Shown piece after piece: positions 32,534 to 43,262 of a stretch of DNA of 64,000 bases (positions are counted from its first letter, which is position 1; every line of letters starts with the position of its first letter). This stretch comes from Streptomyces sp. ICC1. Lineage in GTDB: Bacteria > Actinomycetota > Actinomycetes > Streptomycetales > Streptomycetaceae. The stretch covers positions 3,128,267 through 3,192,266 of the forward strand of contig NZ_CP030287.1 in NCBI RefSeq assembly GCF_003287935.1, in the 5' to 3' direction. Made by a program: the position numbers and the translations under genes. The notes under the pieces were generated by a model that had not been told where the DNA came from, searched no databases, and worked only from the letters and a program-made list of their open reading frames with translations.

Positions 32534-33787
32534 GTGACTCCCGCCAACGCCCTGACGAGCGCCGCTCCCGCCCCGCTGCCCGAACCTTCCGCGTCCGCGC
32601 CGTCCGTGCCCTCTGCGCCGTCCGCGTCCGCGTCTGCGTCCGCGTCTGCGCCGTCCGCGTCCGCGTCCGCGCCGTCCCCGGCCTCGCCGAGCACGGCCCG
32701 CGCCATCAACGACCGGCTGGCCCTGCGGCTGCTCCAGGACGAGGGCCCGCTGACGGCCACCCAGCTCAAGAAGCTCACCGGTCTGTCCCGCCCCTCCGTC
32801 GCCGACCTGGTGGAACGGCTCGCCCAGGCCGGGCTGATCGAGGTCGTCGGAGAATCCGGCGAACAGCGGCGCGGACCCAACGCCAGGCTGTACGGGATCG
32901 TCGCGCGGCGGGCCTACCTCGCGGCGCTCGACGTGCGCACCGACAGCGCGACCGCGGTCGTCGCCGACCTCCTCGGACGGCCGCTGGCCCAGGCCGCGCT
33001 GCCGGTCGACGCGGTCGACGAGGCGGTGGACCGGCTGGAGGAGCTCGCGCGCGAGGCGGGCGCGGACCGGCTGCACACGGTGGTGATCGGCGCGCCGGGG
33101 CTGGTGGCGCCCGGCAGCGGCGAGCTCGGCAACACCATCGGACTGCCCGCCTGGCACCGGGACCTGGTGGCCGCGCTGCAACGGCGGCTGCCCGCACAGG
33201 TCGTGGTCGAGAACGAGACCAATCTGGCGGCCCTGGCCGAACAGCGCGTCGGGGCGGCGCGCGACGTGGACTCCTTCGTCCTGCTCTGGCTCGGCGAAGG
33301 GGTCGGCGCCGCGGTCGTCCTGGACGGCCGGCTGCGCCGGGGAGCCTCCGGCGGGGCGGGGGAGATCGGCTTCCTGCCGGTGCCGGGCGCGGGCGGGCTG
33401 CCGTCGGCCACGGACTGCGCGGGCGGCTTCCACTCACTGGCCGGGCGGGGCGCGGTGGCCGCGCTCGCGGCCTCGTGCGGATTCCACGGCCCGGTGGAGG
33501 AGGCGGCCGCGGGCGCCGCGGGCGGGGCCTTCCTGGACGTCCTGGCCGACCGGCTGGCGCTGGGCGCGGCCGCCGTGGCGGCGATCCTGGACCCCGGCTG
33601 CGTCGTGCTCGGCGGCGAGCTGGGCCGCGCCGGCGGCCCGGCGCTGGCGGACCGGGTCGCGGCCCGCCTCGCCGCGATGTCCCCGGTCCGGACCGAGGTC
33701 CGCGCCACCGCCCTCGGCGATCCCGCGGTCCTCACGGGCGCCCGCCTGGCGGCGCGAGAAGCGGTCCAGGCGGTGCTCTTCGGCTGA
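32534..33787 (+). CDS. ROK family transcriptional regulator
   Basis: 417 residues. A Ser/Ala/Pro low-complexity leader (1-52) encoded by near-tandem GCGTCC hexamers precedes a winged HTH (NDRLALRLLQDEGPLTATQLKKLTGLSRPSVADLVERLAQAGLI, about 57-100) and a ROK domain (VVIGAPGLVAPGSGEL, VENETNLAALAEQ, GEGVGAAVVLDG). The zinc motif CxCGxxGCxE of sugar kinases is replaced by ATDCAGG, so it is a regulator rather than a kinase. GTG 32534. It likely represses or activates the divergent MFS gene in response to a sugar-like ligand. Confidence 0.92.
   Translation: MTPANALTSAAPAPLPEPSASAPSVPSAPSASASASASAPSASASAPSPASPSTARAINDRLALRLLQDEGPLTATQLKKLTGLSRPSVADLVERLAQAGLIEVVGESGEQRRGPNARLYGIVARRAYLAALDVRTDSATAVVADLLGRPLAQAALPVDAVDEAVDRLEELAREAGADRLHTVVIGAPGLVAPGSGELGNTIGLPAWHRDLVAALQRRLPAQVVVENETNLAALAEQRVGAARDVDSFVLLWLGEGVGAAVVLDGRLRRGASGGAGEIGFLPVPGAGGLPSATDCAGGFHSLAGRGAVAALAASCGFHGPVEEAAAGAAGGAFLDVLADRLALGAAAVAAILDPGCVVLGGELGRAGGPALADRVAARLAAMSPVRTEVRATALGDPAVLTGARLAAREAVQAVLFG
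32606..32687 (+). repeat. Low-complexity GCGTCC-type hexamer repeat
   Basis: Roughly a dozen variants of GCGTCC / GCGTCT / GCGCCG in register encode the Ser-Ala-Pro leader of the ROK protein. Slippage here would change linker length without a frameshift. Confidence 0.8.
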
Positions 33788-33906
33788 GCACGGATCGGGT
33801 GGGCCCCGCCGGCGGTCGGGTTTCCCCTACCAGGGGCCGGGTGGCTGCAGGATGTCGCCGCCCCCTCGCCGCCCCGGATCCTGGTCAGCGTCAAGGGACT
33901 TCCACC

Positions 33907-35370
33907 ATGGGGGACAGCACGATGGCCGACACCGGTACACCCACGCCCATCCACACCTCTGCACCAGCGGGGCGGCGTCCGCGTCCGCACGGGCGCACGC
34001 TCCGCCGCGCGGCCGCCACCGCCGTGCTCCTCGCCCTCGCGGCCGCCGGCCCCGCCGCGGCCACCGGGAACACGGGGCGCCCGACCGCCGCCCCCGTCGG
34101 CGTATGGCAGCTCGACGGATACGGCACCGTGCTGAGCGTGGAGTCCGACCGCCTCCAGGAGTACCAGCTCACCGGCATCAGCTGCCTGCCCGGCGCGAGC
34201 GTCGTGCGCGTCCCGGGCGGCGGCCCGGCCCGCTACGCCACCGGGGACAACGAGGTCCTGACCGTGCGCCCCGGGTCCGTGCACATCGACGGCTCGGTCG
34301 GCGACCGCGGCGCCCGGCGCCTCGGCGCCCTGCCCGACCTGTGCCGCAACGCCCCGGCCCCCGACCCGACCGCGGACCCGGTCGCCACCTTCGACGTCTT
34401 CTGGCAGACCTTCGCGGAGAACTACCCCTTCTTCGCCGCCAAGGGCGTCGACTGGAACGCCGTCCGCGAGAGCCACCGGCCCCGCGTGCACGCCGGCACC
34501 ACCGAGGACGAACTCTTCGCCGTCTTCCGGGAGATGCTCGCCCCCCTGCACGACGCGCACGTCCGCCTCGTCGGCGGCGATCGGTTCTTCGGAGAGGGCC
34601 GCCCCGGCACCGCGGTCCCGACCCTCGAACTGGAGACCCGCGTCAAGGAGTACATCCAGGAGGTGGACCTCGGCGGACGCGCTCCGCAGGAGTTCGCCCA
34701 GGGCCGCGTCTCCTACGCGGACCTCCCCGACGGCCGCGGCTACCTGCGCCTGTCCGGCTTCGGCGGCTACACCGAGAGCGGGGACTTCGCCTCCGAGAGC
34801 GCCGAGCTCGACCGCGTCCTGGGGACCGTCTTCACCGCCGAGCGCACCGCGCGCCTGCGCGGCCTGGTCATCGACCTGCGGATCAACGGCGGCGGCTCCG
34901 ACGAGCTCGGCCTGCGCCTGGCCGCCCGGCTCACGGACCGCCCGTACTTCGCCTACGCCAAGCGCGTGCGCAACGACCCCGCCGACGCGACCCGGTTCAC
35001 CCGCCCGCAGCCCCTGTACGTCCAGCCCGCGCGGGGCCCCCGCTACACCGGGCCGATCGCCGTGCTCACCGGCGGCTCCACCGTGAGCGCGGGCGAGACC
35101 TTCACCCAGGCCCTGATCGAGCGCCCCGGCCGCACGCTGCGCATCGGGCAGCCGACCCAGGGGGTCTTCTCCGACGTCCTCGGCCGCACCCTCCCCAACG
35201 GCTGGGAGCTCGGCCTGCCCAACGAGCAGTTCCTGACCCGCACCGGGAAGACCTTCGACGGTCCGGGCATCCCGGTCGACGTCACCACCCCGGTCTTCAC
35301 GGAGGAGGAGTTCGACGCGCGCCGCGACTCCGCCTTCACCGCGGCCCTGCGCCGTCTTCCCCGGTCCTGA
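33907..35370 (+). CDS. Secreted S41-family (Tsp/CtpA-like) peptidase
   Basis: 487 residues. The N-terminal region RPRPHGRTLRRAAATAVLLALAAAGPAAA (about 22-50) is a signal peptide with twin arginine pairs, so export via Sec or Tat. An N-terminal all-beta domain follows. The tail-specific protease core begins PVATFDVFWQTFAENYPFF and includes LRGLVIDLRINGGGS and the nucleophile region AVLTGGSTVSAGETF with the catalytic Ser. No PDZ domain is evident, as in tricorn-like S41 members. ATG 33907 has AAGGGAC at 7 bp. It likely degrades or processes extracytoplasmic proteins. Confidence 0.9.
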   Translation: MGDSTMADTGTPTPIHTSAPAGRRPRPHGRTLRRAAATAVLLALAAAGPAAATGNTGRPTAAPVGVWQLDGYGTVLSVESDRLQEYQLTGISCLPGASVVRVPGGGPARYATGDNEVLTVRPGSVHIDGSVGDRGARRLGALPDLCRNAPAPDPTADPVATFDVFWQTFAENYPFFAAKGVDWNAVRESHRPRVHAGTTEDELFAVFREMLAPLHDAHVRLVGGDRFFGEGRPGTAVPTLELETRVKEYIQEVDLGGRAPQEFAQGRVSYADLPDGRGYLRLSGFGGYTESGDFASESAELDRVLGTVFTAERTARLRGLVIDLRINGGGSDELGLRLAARLTDRPYFAYAKRVRNDPADATRFTRPQPLYVQPARGPRYTGPIAVLTGGSTVSAGETFTQALIERPGRTLRIGQPTQGVFSDVLGRTLPNGWELGLPNEQFLTRTGKTFDGPGIPVDVTTPVFTEEEFDARRDSAFTAALRRLPRS

Positions 35371-35412
35371 CGACGCTCCGCGCGCCCGCGAAGCGCACCT
35401 GCGCGCACGCGA

Positions 35413-35446
35413 GAGGACCCGGTGGCCGCCGGGCCACCGGGTCCTC
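35413..35446. terminator. Convergent terminator (15-bp stem)
   Basis: GAGGACCCGGTGGCC and its exact complement with a GCCG loop, between the S41 peptidase stop (35370) and the convergent chitinase stop (35473). Confidence 0.85.
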
Positions 35447-35472
35447 ACGTCGTCCCCTTTCCGGTCACGGCA

Positions 35473-37842
35473 CTAGCAGGCGCCCTGGTCCTTCCAGACG
35501 CCCCACTCGCCGGTGGTGCCGGGCTCTTCGTTCTGCGTCCACCACTGGGCCTTCCAGTTGCGGCCCTTGTGGGAGACGACCGTCCCGCCCGTGGTCACAC
35601 TGCCCGCGACGTACGCCGGGTTGGTGCAGGTGCCGCCCGGAGGCGTGGTGGGAGGCGTGGTCGGCGGCGTCGTGGGAGGCGTCGTCGGGGGAGTGGTGGG
35701 CGGCGTGGTCGGCGGGGTGGTGGTGCCCGGCTGGACCACGGTGGTGCCGCGTGCCAGGTCGCCGGCGAGCGCGTACGTCGTGCCGGAGATGTTCACCGTC
35801 CAGTTGGAGGGCGTGGAGACCGGCAGGTAGTAGTTGAAGGCCAGGTCGACCGAGGCGCCCGGGGCGAGCGTCTGCCAGGCCGGGAGCTTCAGCGAGACCC
35901 GGTGGAAGTCGCCCTTCAGGCCGCCGACGTTGCTGCCGGTGTGGTCGCTCTTGATCACCTTGGTGCCGAAGCCCGACTGGTCCGAGGCGTTGGCCGGAGC
36001 CGCCGTCGAGTAGTCGAACTGGAACTCGGTGCCACCCGGAAGCGTCGCGTTCGTGTTGTTGGTGATCTTGAGCTTCGGGGTGATCGGGTAGTTGGAGTCG
36101 CCGAGCTTGAACTCGCCGAACTCCGTCTTGATGTCCACGGCCTGCGTCGGCAGCGCGGTGTTGGACTTCTTGGCGCCGTACGGGGAGGCCGCCTTGAACT
36201 TGTCGTACATCACGGAGGTCAGCGTGTCGCCGATCTCGTACTGGCCCTTCGCGGCGTTCCAGCCGTAGTCGCCGGCCATCTCCCAGACCATGGTGCCGCC
36301 GATGCCGCGGTCGACCACGTAGTCGGCCTTGGCCGCCACCGACTGCTCGTCCTCCGTGGAGAGGAAGACCTTCTTCTGCGCGTTCCACAGCCACGGGGCG
36401 ACCAGGGTCGCGTCGTACTTGCGGACGTAGGTGCCGGTCAGCGTGGTGTTCGCCGGGAAGCCGTACTTGGTGACGTAGTCGCCGACGATCCCCTTCTCGA
36501 GGTTCTTGGCGTGCCACATCGGGTTGGAACCGGCCGGGGACTCGGCCCCGTTGGTGTCCTTGTCGTGCCACAGGTTGTCGATGCCGACCGCGCCGTCGCC
36601 GCACTTGGTCAGACCCGCGCCGGCCGGGCAGTTGGTCGCTGCCGCCTTGCCCCACAGGCCGTCGGTGCCGCCCTGCACGTTCTTGTGGCCGCGGGTGTAG
36701 TAGGGCAGGCCGATGTTGATGCGGCCGGCCGGCATGGAGCCGCGGAAGTAGTGGTAGGCCCAGTCGGTGTTGAGGTAGCCGACACCGCCGTACTGGGAGC
36801 TGCCGTAGACGTTCGCGGCGGCCAGCTCGGCGTCCTTGCCGTCGTCGAAGAGCGAGGCGTTGGGGCCGACGAATTCGTTCCAGGCGCCGTGCAGGTCGTA
36901 GGACATGATGTTGACGTAGTCCAGATACTTCTGCATCTGGAAGGTCTCCATGCCGCGCAGCAGGTAGCCCGAGGAGGGGGCGGCGACGGTCAGCAGGTAG
37001 TGCTTGCCGTCGGTGGCGCCGGCCCGGTCGAGCTTCTCGCGCAGGGACTTCATCAGGACGTCGTAGCCCTTGACCAGTCCGGCCCGGCGGGCGTTGGAGA
37101 GCTGCCAGTCCAGCGGGTTGCCCGCGTCCTTCATGGTGGTCGGGTACTCGTAGTCGATGTCGACGCCGTTGAACCCGTACTTGCGGATGAACTCGACCGA
37201 GGAGTCCGCGAAGGTGTCGATGCCGGCCTGGTTGACCGAGCCGTCGGCGTTGGTGGCCATCGAGTAGAAGCCGCCGGAGGCGACGCGGTTGCCGTCGTCG
37301 CCGAAGTAACCGCCGGTCTCCGCCCAGCCGCCGACCGAGATCAGCGTCTTGACGTTCGGGTTCTGCTTCTTGAATTTGTTCAGCAGGTTGAAATTGCCCT
37401 TGTAGGGGAGGGCGGGGTCCATCTCGGCGCCCGCGACGCCCGGCCAGGTCATCCCGGTGGCCGAGTTGTTCGCGTTGTCGGCGCCGACGGAGATCTTGTT
37501 GTTGCCGTCGACGTGGGCGAAGGCGTAGTTCAGGTGCGTGACCTTGGACCACGGGATGTTGTGGGGCAGGTAGGCCGGCGTGCCGTCCTTGCCCGTGCGC
37601 CAGCCGGTGAAGTAGCCGATGACGCGGCGCTGGTGGTCCGCGCCCATCTTCTCGCGGCCCTCGGTGTCGTAGACCGAGCAGTAGGGGACGTCCACGCCCG
37701 CGGTCTTGTACAGACCGTCGGGGCGACAGGACTCGTTGTCGGCGGCGTGCGAGACGCCCGCCGAGAGACCCGCTACCAGCAGACCGGCGATTGCGGCGCC
37801 GGACGTCAGGAGCATGGCCCTCGTCCGAGTGGGGGACAGCAT
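35473..37842 (-). CDS. Secreted GH18 chitinase with C-terminal chitin-binding domain
   Basis: 789 residues. A signal peptide (1-33, ends GVSHA-ADN) is followed by a GH18 barrel (about 70-490) that hydrolyses beta-1,4 linkages of chitin. The motif reads [11 protein letters not shown]: catalytic Glu232 with Asp228 and Asp230 present, but the first Asp of DxxDxDxE is Asn225. An accessory beta domain follows ([15 protein letters not shown]..., about 555-690), then a Thr-Pro repeat linker and a CBM5/12 domain ([18 protein letters not shown]). ATG 37842 follows AGGAGG at 5 bp. Its promoter carries the chitinase-type 12-bp direct repeats, implying induction by chitin and catabolite control. Confidence 0.95.
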   Translation of the reverse strand: MLSPTRTRAMLLTSGAAIAGLLVAGLSAGVSHAADNESCRPDGLYKTAGVDVPYCSVYDTEGREKMGADHQRRVIGYFTGWRTGKDGTPAYLPHNIPWSKVTHLNYAFAHVDGNNKISVGADNANNSATGMTWPGVAGAEMDPALPYKGNFNLLNKFKKQNPNVKTLISVGGWAETGGYFGDDGNRVASGGFYSMATNADGSVNQAGIDTFADSSVEFIRKYGFNGVDIDYEYPTTMKDAGNPLDWQLSNARRAGLVKGYDVLMKSLREKLDRAGATDGKHYLLTVAAPSSGYLLRGMETFQMQKYLDYVNIMSYDLHGAWNEFVGPNASLFDDGKDAELAAANVYGSSQYGGVGYLNTDWAYHYFRGSMPAGRINIGLPYYTRGHKNVQGGTDGLWGKAAATNCPAGAGLTKCGDGAVGIDNLWHDKDTNGAESPAGSNPMWHAKNLEKGIVGDYVTKYGFPANTTLTGTYVRKYDATLVAPWLWNAQKKVFLSTEDEQSVAAKADYVVDRGIGGTMVWEMAGDYGWNAAKGQYEIGDTLTSVMYDKFKAASPYGAKKSNTALPTQAVDIKTEFGEFKLGDSNYPITPKLKITNNTNATLPGGTEFQFDYSTAAPANASDQSGFGTKVIKSDHTGSNVGGLKGDFHRVSLKLPAWQTLAPGASVDLAFNYYLPVSTPSNWTVNISGTTYALAGDLARGTTVVQPGTTTPPTTPPTTPPTTPPTTPPTTPPTTPPGGTCTNPAYVAGSVTTGGTVVSHKGRNWKAQWWTQNEEPGTTGEWGVWKDQGAC
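35641..35724. repeat. 12-bp-period repeats encoding the Thr-Pro linker
   Basis: About seven imperfect 12-bp units encode TTPP repeats between the accessory domain and the chitin-binding domain. Length polymorphism is expected. Confidence 0.85.
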
Positions 37843-37954
37843 TGTGCCTCCTGGGGAGGGGAGGATGGCAGGACACAACAGGCTGAAACGTGGTGCGTGT
37901 TGGCCCGCGACGTGCGCACATCTGACGGGCTGACTCCCGGGGAAGATGAAGGGA

Positions 37955-37997
37955 ACGTTAAGAGGACTAGACCAACCCGTCAATAGGTCTGGACCAA
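37955..37997 (-). promoter_or_regulatory. Chitinase promoter with paired 12-bp operators
   Basis: Reading leftward, the -35 TTGACG (37978-37983), a 17-bp spacer and the -10 TAACGT (37955-37960) give a start near 37948. Two related 12-bp elements, GGACTAGACCAA (37964-37975, inside the spacer) and GGTCTGGACCAA (37986-37997, just upstream of -35), match at 10 of 12 positions. They correspond to the direct repeats known in Streptomyces chi promoters and resemble DasR-type half sites (TGGTCTAGACCA). Confidence 0.85.
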
Positions 37998-38202
37998 AGT
38001 TGCCGCCGGACCGGTGAGGGTCCGCGCCGAATCGATCCGGATTCGGGCAGGACCCCGGTGTCGCCCGAGCGGAACCCGGCGGGATCGGCCGAACGGCGCA
38101 AAGAAGGCGCCGGAGAGTGACCGAATGTGTGACCCAGGCCACATTGACTCACTCGCATGGCTGCCGATCACCCGTGGCACACTGGCTCTAGTACCAGTAG
38201 CA

Positions 38203-38328
38203 GCGCACTCCGGGGTCGGTGTAATTCCGAACCGGCGGTATAGTCCGCGACCCGTCCGCAGCCAGCGGCCGGTTGACCAGGTGAAATTCCTGGACCGACG
38301 GTGAAAGTCCGGATGGGAGGCAGTGCGC
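38203..38328 (+). ncRNA. FMN riboswitch (RFN element)
   Basis: The outer P1 stem is GCGCACT (38203-38209) pairing with AGTGCGC (38322-38328). Inside are the highly conserved blocks GGGTCGGTGTAATTCCGAACCG, GACCAGGTGAAATTCCTGGACC and GACGGTGAAAGTCCGGATGGGAGG of the RFN element. It binds FMN and lowers expression of the downstream rib genes. The 173 nt to the ribD start must hold the expression platform. I see no strong U-tract terminator there, so transcription (Rho) or translation control is possible. Confidence 0.97.
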
Positions 38329-38501
38329 GGCGGGCCAGTCACCGGTACGCCGCCGTCGGCGGTCCAACGGCACATCCCTCGGGGTGTGCGAGCGAGCGGA
38401 CCGTTCTCTTCCGGCCTCGGCGTCCCCGCGTGTGCTACCCGCTTCATCTGTCGTATCCCGACAGGCCCCGGAGTCCGTGCCCTATGAGGCAGGAGGACCC
38501 G

Positions 38502-39683
38502 GTGGCGACACACGCCGACGCGCAAGACAACGGCAAGCCCGTCAACGGCACCGCCGACGCGGCAGCCCGCGACGCATCCGCCATGGCCCGTGCCATCGAG
38601 CTCGCCGCCCGCGGAATCGGCTCCACCCGCCCCAACCCGGTCGTCGGATGCGTGATCACCGACGCCGCGGGCACCGTCGTCGGCGAGGGCTGGCACGAGC
38701 GGGCCGGCGGCCCGCACGCCGAGGTCAACGCCCTGCGCGCGGCGGGCACCGCCGCCCGGGGCGGCACCGCCTACGTCACCCTCGAGCCCTGCAACCACAC
38801 CGGCCGCACGGGCCCCTGCGCACAGGCGCTCGTCGAGGCCGGGGTCACCCGCGTCCTCTACGCCGTCTCCGACCCGAACCCGCAGGCCAGCGGCGGCGCC
38901 GCCACCCTGCGCGACGCCGGCGTCACCGCGGAGGCCGGGTTGCTGGCCGCCGAGGCCGAGGAGGGCAACGCCGCCTGGCTGACCTCCGTACGGCTCGGGC
39001 GCCCGTACATCCTCTGGAAGTACGCCGCGACCCTCGACGGCCGCGTCGCCGCCGCGGACGGCACCAGCCGCTGGATCAGCTCCCCCGAGTCCCGGGCCGA
39101 CGTCCACCGGCTGCGCGCCGAGGCCGACGCCGTCGTCGTCGGCTCGGGCACCCTGCACGCCGACGACCCGCACCTCGCGGTGCGCGGGCGGGACGGCTTC
39201 GCCGCCGCCGACCAGCCGCTGCGCGTCGTGCTCGACACCCGCGCCACCATCAGGCCGACCGCCCGGGTCCTCGACGAGGCGGCTCCCACCCTGGTCGTCG
39301 TGGCCGAGGACCTCGAGGACGGGGCCACCCGGCACCTCGCCGGAGTGGAGCTGGCCCGCCTGCCCCACGACAAGTACGGGATCTCGGTCGACGCACTGCT
39401 CGCCGAACTCCACCGCCGCGGGGTCCGGTCCGTGCTCCTCGAAGGCGGTCCGACCCTGGCCGGCGCCTTCGTCGCCGCCGGGGCCGTCGACAAGGTCGTC
39501 GGCTACCTCGCCCCGGTCCTCCTCGGCGCCGGCCCGAACGCGCTGGCCGACGCCGGCATCTCCACCCTCTCCGAAGCGCTCCGGCTCGAGATCACCGAGA
39601 CCGTCCGCATCGGCACGGACATTCGCGTCACCGCCGTACCCGCAGCGGCCCCTTCCGCCCCCACAGCCCTCAAGGAGCACTGA
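38502..39683 (+). CDS. ribD: Bifunctional diaminohydroxyphosphoribosylaminopyrimidine deaminase / 5-amino-6-(5-phosphoribosylamino)uracil reductase
   Basis: 393 residues. It catalyses the second and third steps of riboflavin synthesis: deamination of the pyrimidine ring, then NADPH reduction of the ribose. The N-terminal cytidine-deaminase-like domain has the zinc site His72-Ala-Glu74 with PCNHTGRTGPC. The C-terminal reductase has YILWKYAATLDGRVAA and VLLEGGPTLAGAF. GTG 38502 is chosen because AGGAGG lies 5 bp before it; an in-frame ATG at 38484 precedes that site. It is the first gene after the FMN riboswitch and runs directly into ribE (stop and GTG adjacent). Confidence 0.96.
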   Translation: MATHADAQDNGKPVNGTADAAARDASAMARAIELAARGIGSTRPNPVVGCVITDAAGTVVGEGWHERAGGPHAEVNALRAAGTAARGGTAYVTLEPCNHTGRTGPCAQALVEAGVTRVLYAVSDPNPQASGGAATLRDAGVTAEAGLLAAEAEEGNAAWLTSVRLGRPYILWKYAATLDGRVAAADGTSRWISSPESRADVHRLRAEADAVVVGSGTLHADDPHLAVRGRDGFAAADQPLRVVLDTRATIRPTARVLDEAAPTLVVVAEDLEDGATRHLAGVELARLPHDKYGISVDALLAELHRRGVRSVLLEGGPTLAGAFVAAGAVDKVVGYLAPVLLGAGPNALADAGISTLSEALRLEITETVRIGTDIRVTAVPAAAPSAPTALKEH

Positions 39684-40307
39684 GTGTTCACCGGAATCGT
39701 CGAAGAACTGGGCGAGGTCGTCGCCGTCGAGGAGCTCGCCGAAGCCTCCCGCTTCCGCCTGCGCGGCCCGGTCGTCACCGAGGACGCCAAGCACGGCGAC
39801 TCCATCGCCGTGAACGGCGTCTGCCTGACGGTGGTGGAGACGGGCGCGGGCGAGTTCACCGCCGACGTCATGCAGGAGACCCTGAACCGCTCCAGCCTCG
39901 GCGCCCTCACCCAGGGCTCCCGGGTCAACCTGGAGCGCCCGATGGCCCTGGGCGGACGTCTCGGCGGCCACCTGGTCCAGGGCCACGTGGACGGGACCGG
40001 CGAGATCCTCTCCCGGACCCCCTCGGAGCACTGGGAGATCGTCAAGGTCGCGCTCCCGGCGAACCTCTCCCGCTACGTCGTCGAGAAGGGCTCCATCACG
40101 GTCGACGGCGTCAGCCTCACCGTGGTCGAAGCCGCCGCGGACTGGTTCACCATCAGCCTCATCCCCACCACCCTCGCGCTGACCACCCTGGGCATCAAGA
40201 AGCCCGGCGACCCGGTCAACTTGGAGGTCGACGTCCTCGCCAAGTACGTGGAGCGCCTGCTCGCCGCCGGCGTCAACCCGCTGCACGGTGAGGGGGAGCC
40301 GAAGTGA
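39684..40307 (+). CDS. ribE: Riboflavin synthase, alpha subunit
   Basis: A 207-residue enzyme that dismutates two 6,7-dimethyl-8-ribityllumazine molecules into riboflavin. Two lumazine-binding repeats are visible: [13 protein letters not shown]...[13 protein letters not shown] and [16 protein letters not shown]...[13 protein letters not shown]. The N-terminal MFTGIVEE is invariant in the family. GTG 39684 follows the ribD stop without a gap, and its own stop overlaps the ribM start (GTGA), so the operon is translationally coupled. Confidence 0.97.
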   Translation: MFTGIVEELGEVVAVEELAEASRFRLRGPVVTEDAKHGDSIAVNGVCLTVVETGAGEFTADVMQETLNRSSLGALTQGSRVNLERPMALGGRLGGHLVQGHVDGTGEILSRTPSEHWEIVKVALPANLSRYVVEKGSITVDGVSLTVVEAAADWFTISLIPTTLALTTLGIKKPGDPVNLEVDVLAKYVERLLAAGVNPLHGEGEPK

Positions 40308-40956
40308 GCGCCCTGACCTGGCTCAACACCGAGGCCTTCGAGGTCTTCGGCCAGCGGGTCATCTGGTCCGACATGATCGGCAACCTGATGGGCCTGGGCG
40401 CCCTCGCCCTCGGCTGGCGGCGTTCCATATGGACCTGGCCCGCCCAGCTCCTCTCCGGCCTGATCCTCGTCGGCGCCTACGCCTCCGTCCCGTTCGCCGG
40501 CGGCGTCGGCAAGCAGCTCCTCGTCATCGGCATGGCCGTGTGGGGCTGGCGCGCCTGGCAGAGCGGCAGGCAGAAGGCACAGGACGGCTCCATCGCCGTA
40601 CGCACCGCCACCTGGAAGGAGCGCGGCTACCTCCTGGCCGGCGCGGCCGCCGGGACCCTGGCCGTCGGCGGGCTGTTCACCCTCTTCCCGAGCCTGTCGC
40701 CGTGGAGCCCGTGGGCCGACGCCTACATCTTCGTCGGCACGATCGTCGCGATGGTCGCCCAGGCCCGCGGCCTGGTCGAGTTCTGGTTCGCCTGGCTCCT
40801 CGTCGACCTGGTCGGCGTCCCCCTCGCCTTCAACGGCGGACTGGCCTTCTCCGGCCTCGTCTACGTCGTGTACTTCGCCCTCGTCGTATGGGGCGCCTAC
40901 GACTGGTACCAGCGCTCGCGCACCACCCCCGCCCCGGCCCTGGAAGGAGCAACGGC

Positions 40957-40960
<4 letters not shown>
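40304..40960 (+). CDS. ribM: PnuC-family riboflavin transporter
   Basis: A 218-residue integral membrane protein with about seven helices of the PnuC (nicotinamide mononucleotide transporter) fold; typical segments are [33 protein letters not shown] and [20 protein letters not shown]. PnuC-like proteins encoded inside rib operons of actinobacteria (RibM) take up riboflavin by facilitated diffusion. The position between ribE and ribBA under the FMN riboswitch supports this rather than NMN transport. Start and stop overlap both neighbours by 4 bp. Confidence 0.9.
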
Positions 40961-42261
<1,301 letters not shown>

Positions 42262-42346
42262 GGCGTCCCGTCACCCCCCGCCTCCACCTTTTTCACCCCG
42301 AGACACCTTTCATCACCAGACCCGGAAACACCTGAGGAGCAGAGCT

Positions 42347-42835
42347 GTGAGCGGCAAGGGCGCACCCGAACTGAGCGTGAAGAACTGCGGAGACCTCCGA
42401 GTCGCCGTGATCGCGGCCCAGTGGCACGAGAAGGTCATGGACGGCCTGGTGGACGGTTCCCTGCGGGCCCTGCACGAGCTGGGGATCGACGAGCCCACCG
42501 TGCTGCGCGTCCCGGGCAGCTTCGAGCTCCCGGTCGTGGCGAAGGTACTGGCCGGTCGCGGTTACGATGCCATCGTCGCCCTCGGCGTGGTCATCCGCGG
42601 CGGCACCCCGCACTTCGACTACGTCTGCCAGGGCGTCACCCAGGGCCTGGTGCAGGTGTCGATCGACACCGGAGTCCCCATCGGCTTCGGCGTACTGACC
42701 TGCGACAACGACGAGCAGGCGCTGGACCGCGCCGGGCTCGAGGGGTCGAACGAGGACAAGGGGCACGAAGCGGTCACCGCCGCCGTCTCCACCGCCATGA
42801 CGCTGCGGACCGTCAGCGAACCCTGGCGCCAGTAG
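42347..42835 (+). CDS. ribH: 6,7-dimethyl-8-ribityllumazine synthase
   Basis: A 162-residue enzyme condensing the aminopyrimidine with the dihydroxybutanone phosphate. Signatures: [51 protein letters not shown] (the catalytic His is in the TPHFDYV block) and [19 protein letters not shown] 42347 follows GAGGAG. It is the last dedicated riboflavin gene of the operon; hisE follows after 32 bp. Confidence 0.97.
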   Translation: MSGKGAPELSVKNCGDLRVAVIAAQWHEKVMDGLVDGSLRALHELGIDEPTVLRVPGSFELPVVAKVLAGRGYDAIVALGVVIRGGTPHFDYVCQGVTQGLVQVSIDTGVPIGFGVLTCDNDEQALDRAGLEGSNEDKGHEAVTAAVSTAMTLRTVSEPWRQ

Positions 42836-42867
42836 CCGGCCGCGCACACCGTATTCTGAGGACCATC

Positions 42868-43149
42868 ATGGCGAACACAACCCCCAAGAGCTTCGAAGAG
42901 CTTTTCACCGAGCTCCAGCTCAAGGCCGCCAACGGCGACCCCAGCACCTCCCGCACCGCCGAGCTCGTGGGCAAGGGCGTCCATGCCATCGGCAAGAAGG
43001 TCGTCGAGGAGGCCGCCGAGGTCTGGATGGCCGCCGAGTACGAGAGCAAGGAAGCCGCCGCCGAGGAGATCTCCCAGCTGCTCTACCACGTCCAGGTGAT
43101 GATGGTGGCGCGCGGGATCTCCCTCGACGACGTCTACGCGCACCTCTAG
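42868..43149 (+). CDS. hisE: Phosphoribosyl-ATP pyrophosphatase
   Basis: A 93-residue all-alpha NTP pyrophosphohydrolase of the MazG/HisE fold, catalysing the second step of histidine synthesis (PR-ATP to PR-AMP). The metal-binding helices are [16 protein letters not shown] and [18 protein letters not shown], with the characteristic E-E-x-x-E/D pattern. ATG 42868 follows GAGGA. It lies 113 bp before hisG, the enzyme of the preceding step, in the same direction. The proximity to ribH means read-through from the rib operon is possible. Confidence 0.96.
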   Translation: MANTTPKSFEELFTELQLKAANGDPSTSRTAELVGKGVHAIGKKVVEEAAEVWMAAEYESKEAAAEEISQLLYHVQVMMVARGISLDDVYAHL

Positions 43150-43185
43150 GCCGCGCAGTTCTCAGGCCGCCGCAGTTCCGCGCGG

Positions 43186-43208
43186 GCCCCGGCACACCCT
43201 GCCGGGGC
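43186..43208 (+). terminator. Hairpin between hisE and hisG
   Basis: GCCCCGGCA / TGCCGGGGC, 9-bp perfect stem with a 5-nt loop, 37 bp after the hisE stop and 54 bp before the hisG start. It could attenuate read-through or mark separate transcripts. Confidence 0.6.
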
Positions 43209-43262
43209 GTCCGCGCGCCCGTACCCGCACACCTTTCGCACCTACGCACCAAAGGAAGCCCC

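Noticed and set aside
32534..33787. Glucokinase or other sugar kinase
   Set aside because: The ROK zinc motif is missing and a winged HTH precedes the ROK fold, so it is a regulator.
37922..37930. A fourth copy of the TCTGACGG operator near the chitinase promoter
   Set aside because: Only one half-site (CTGACGG) is present without the facing arm, so it is probably chance.
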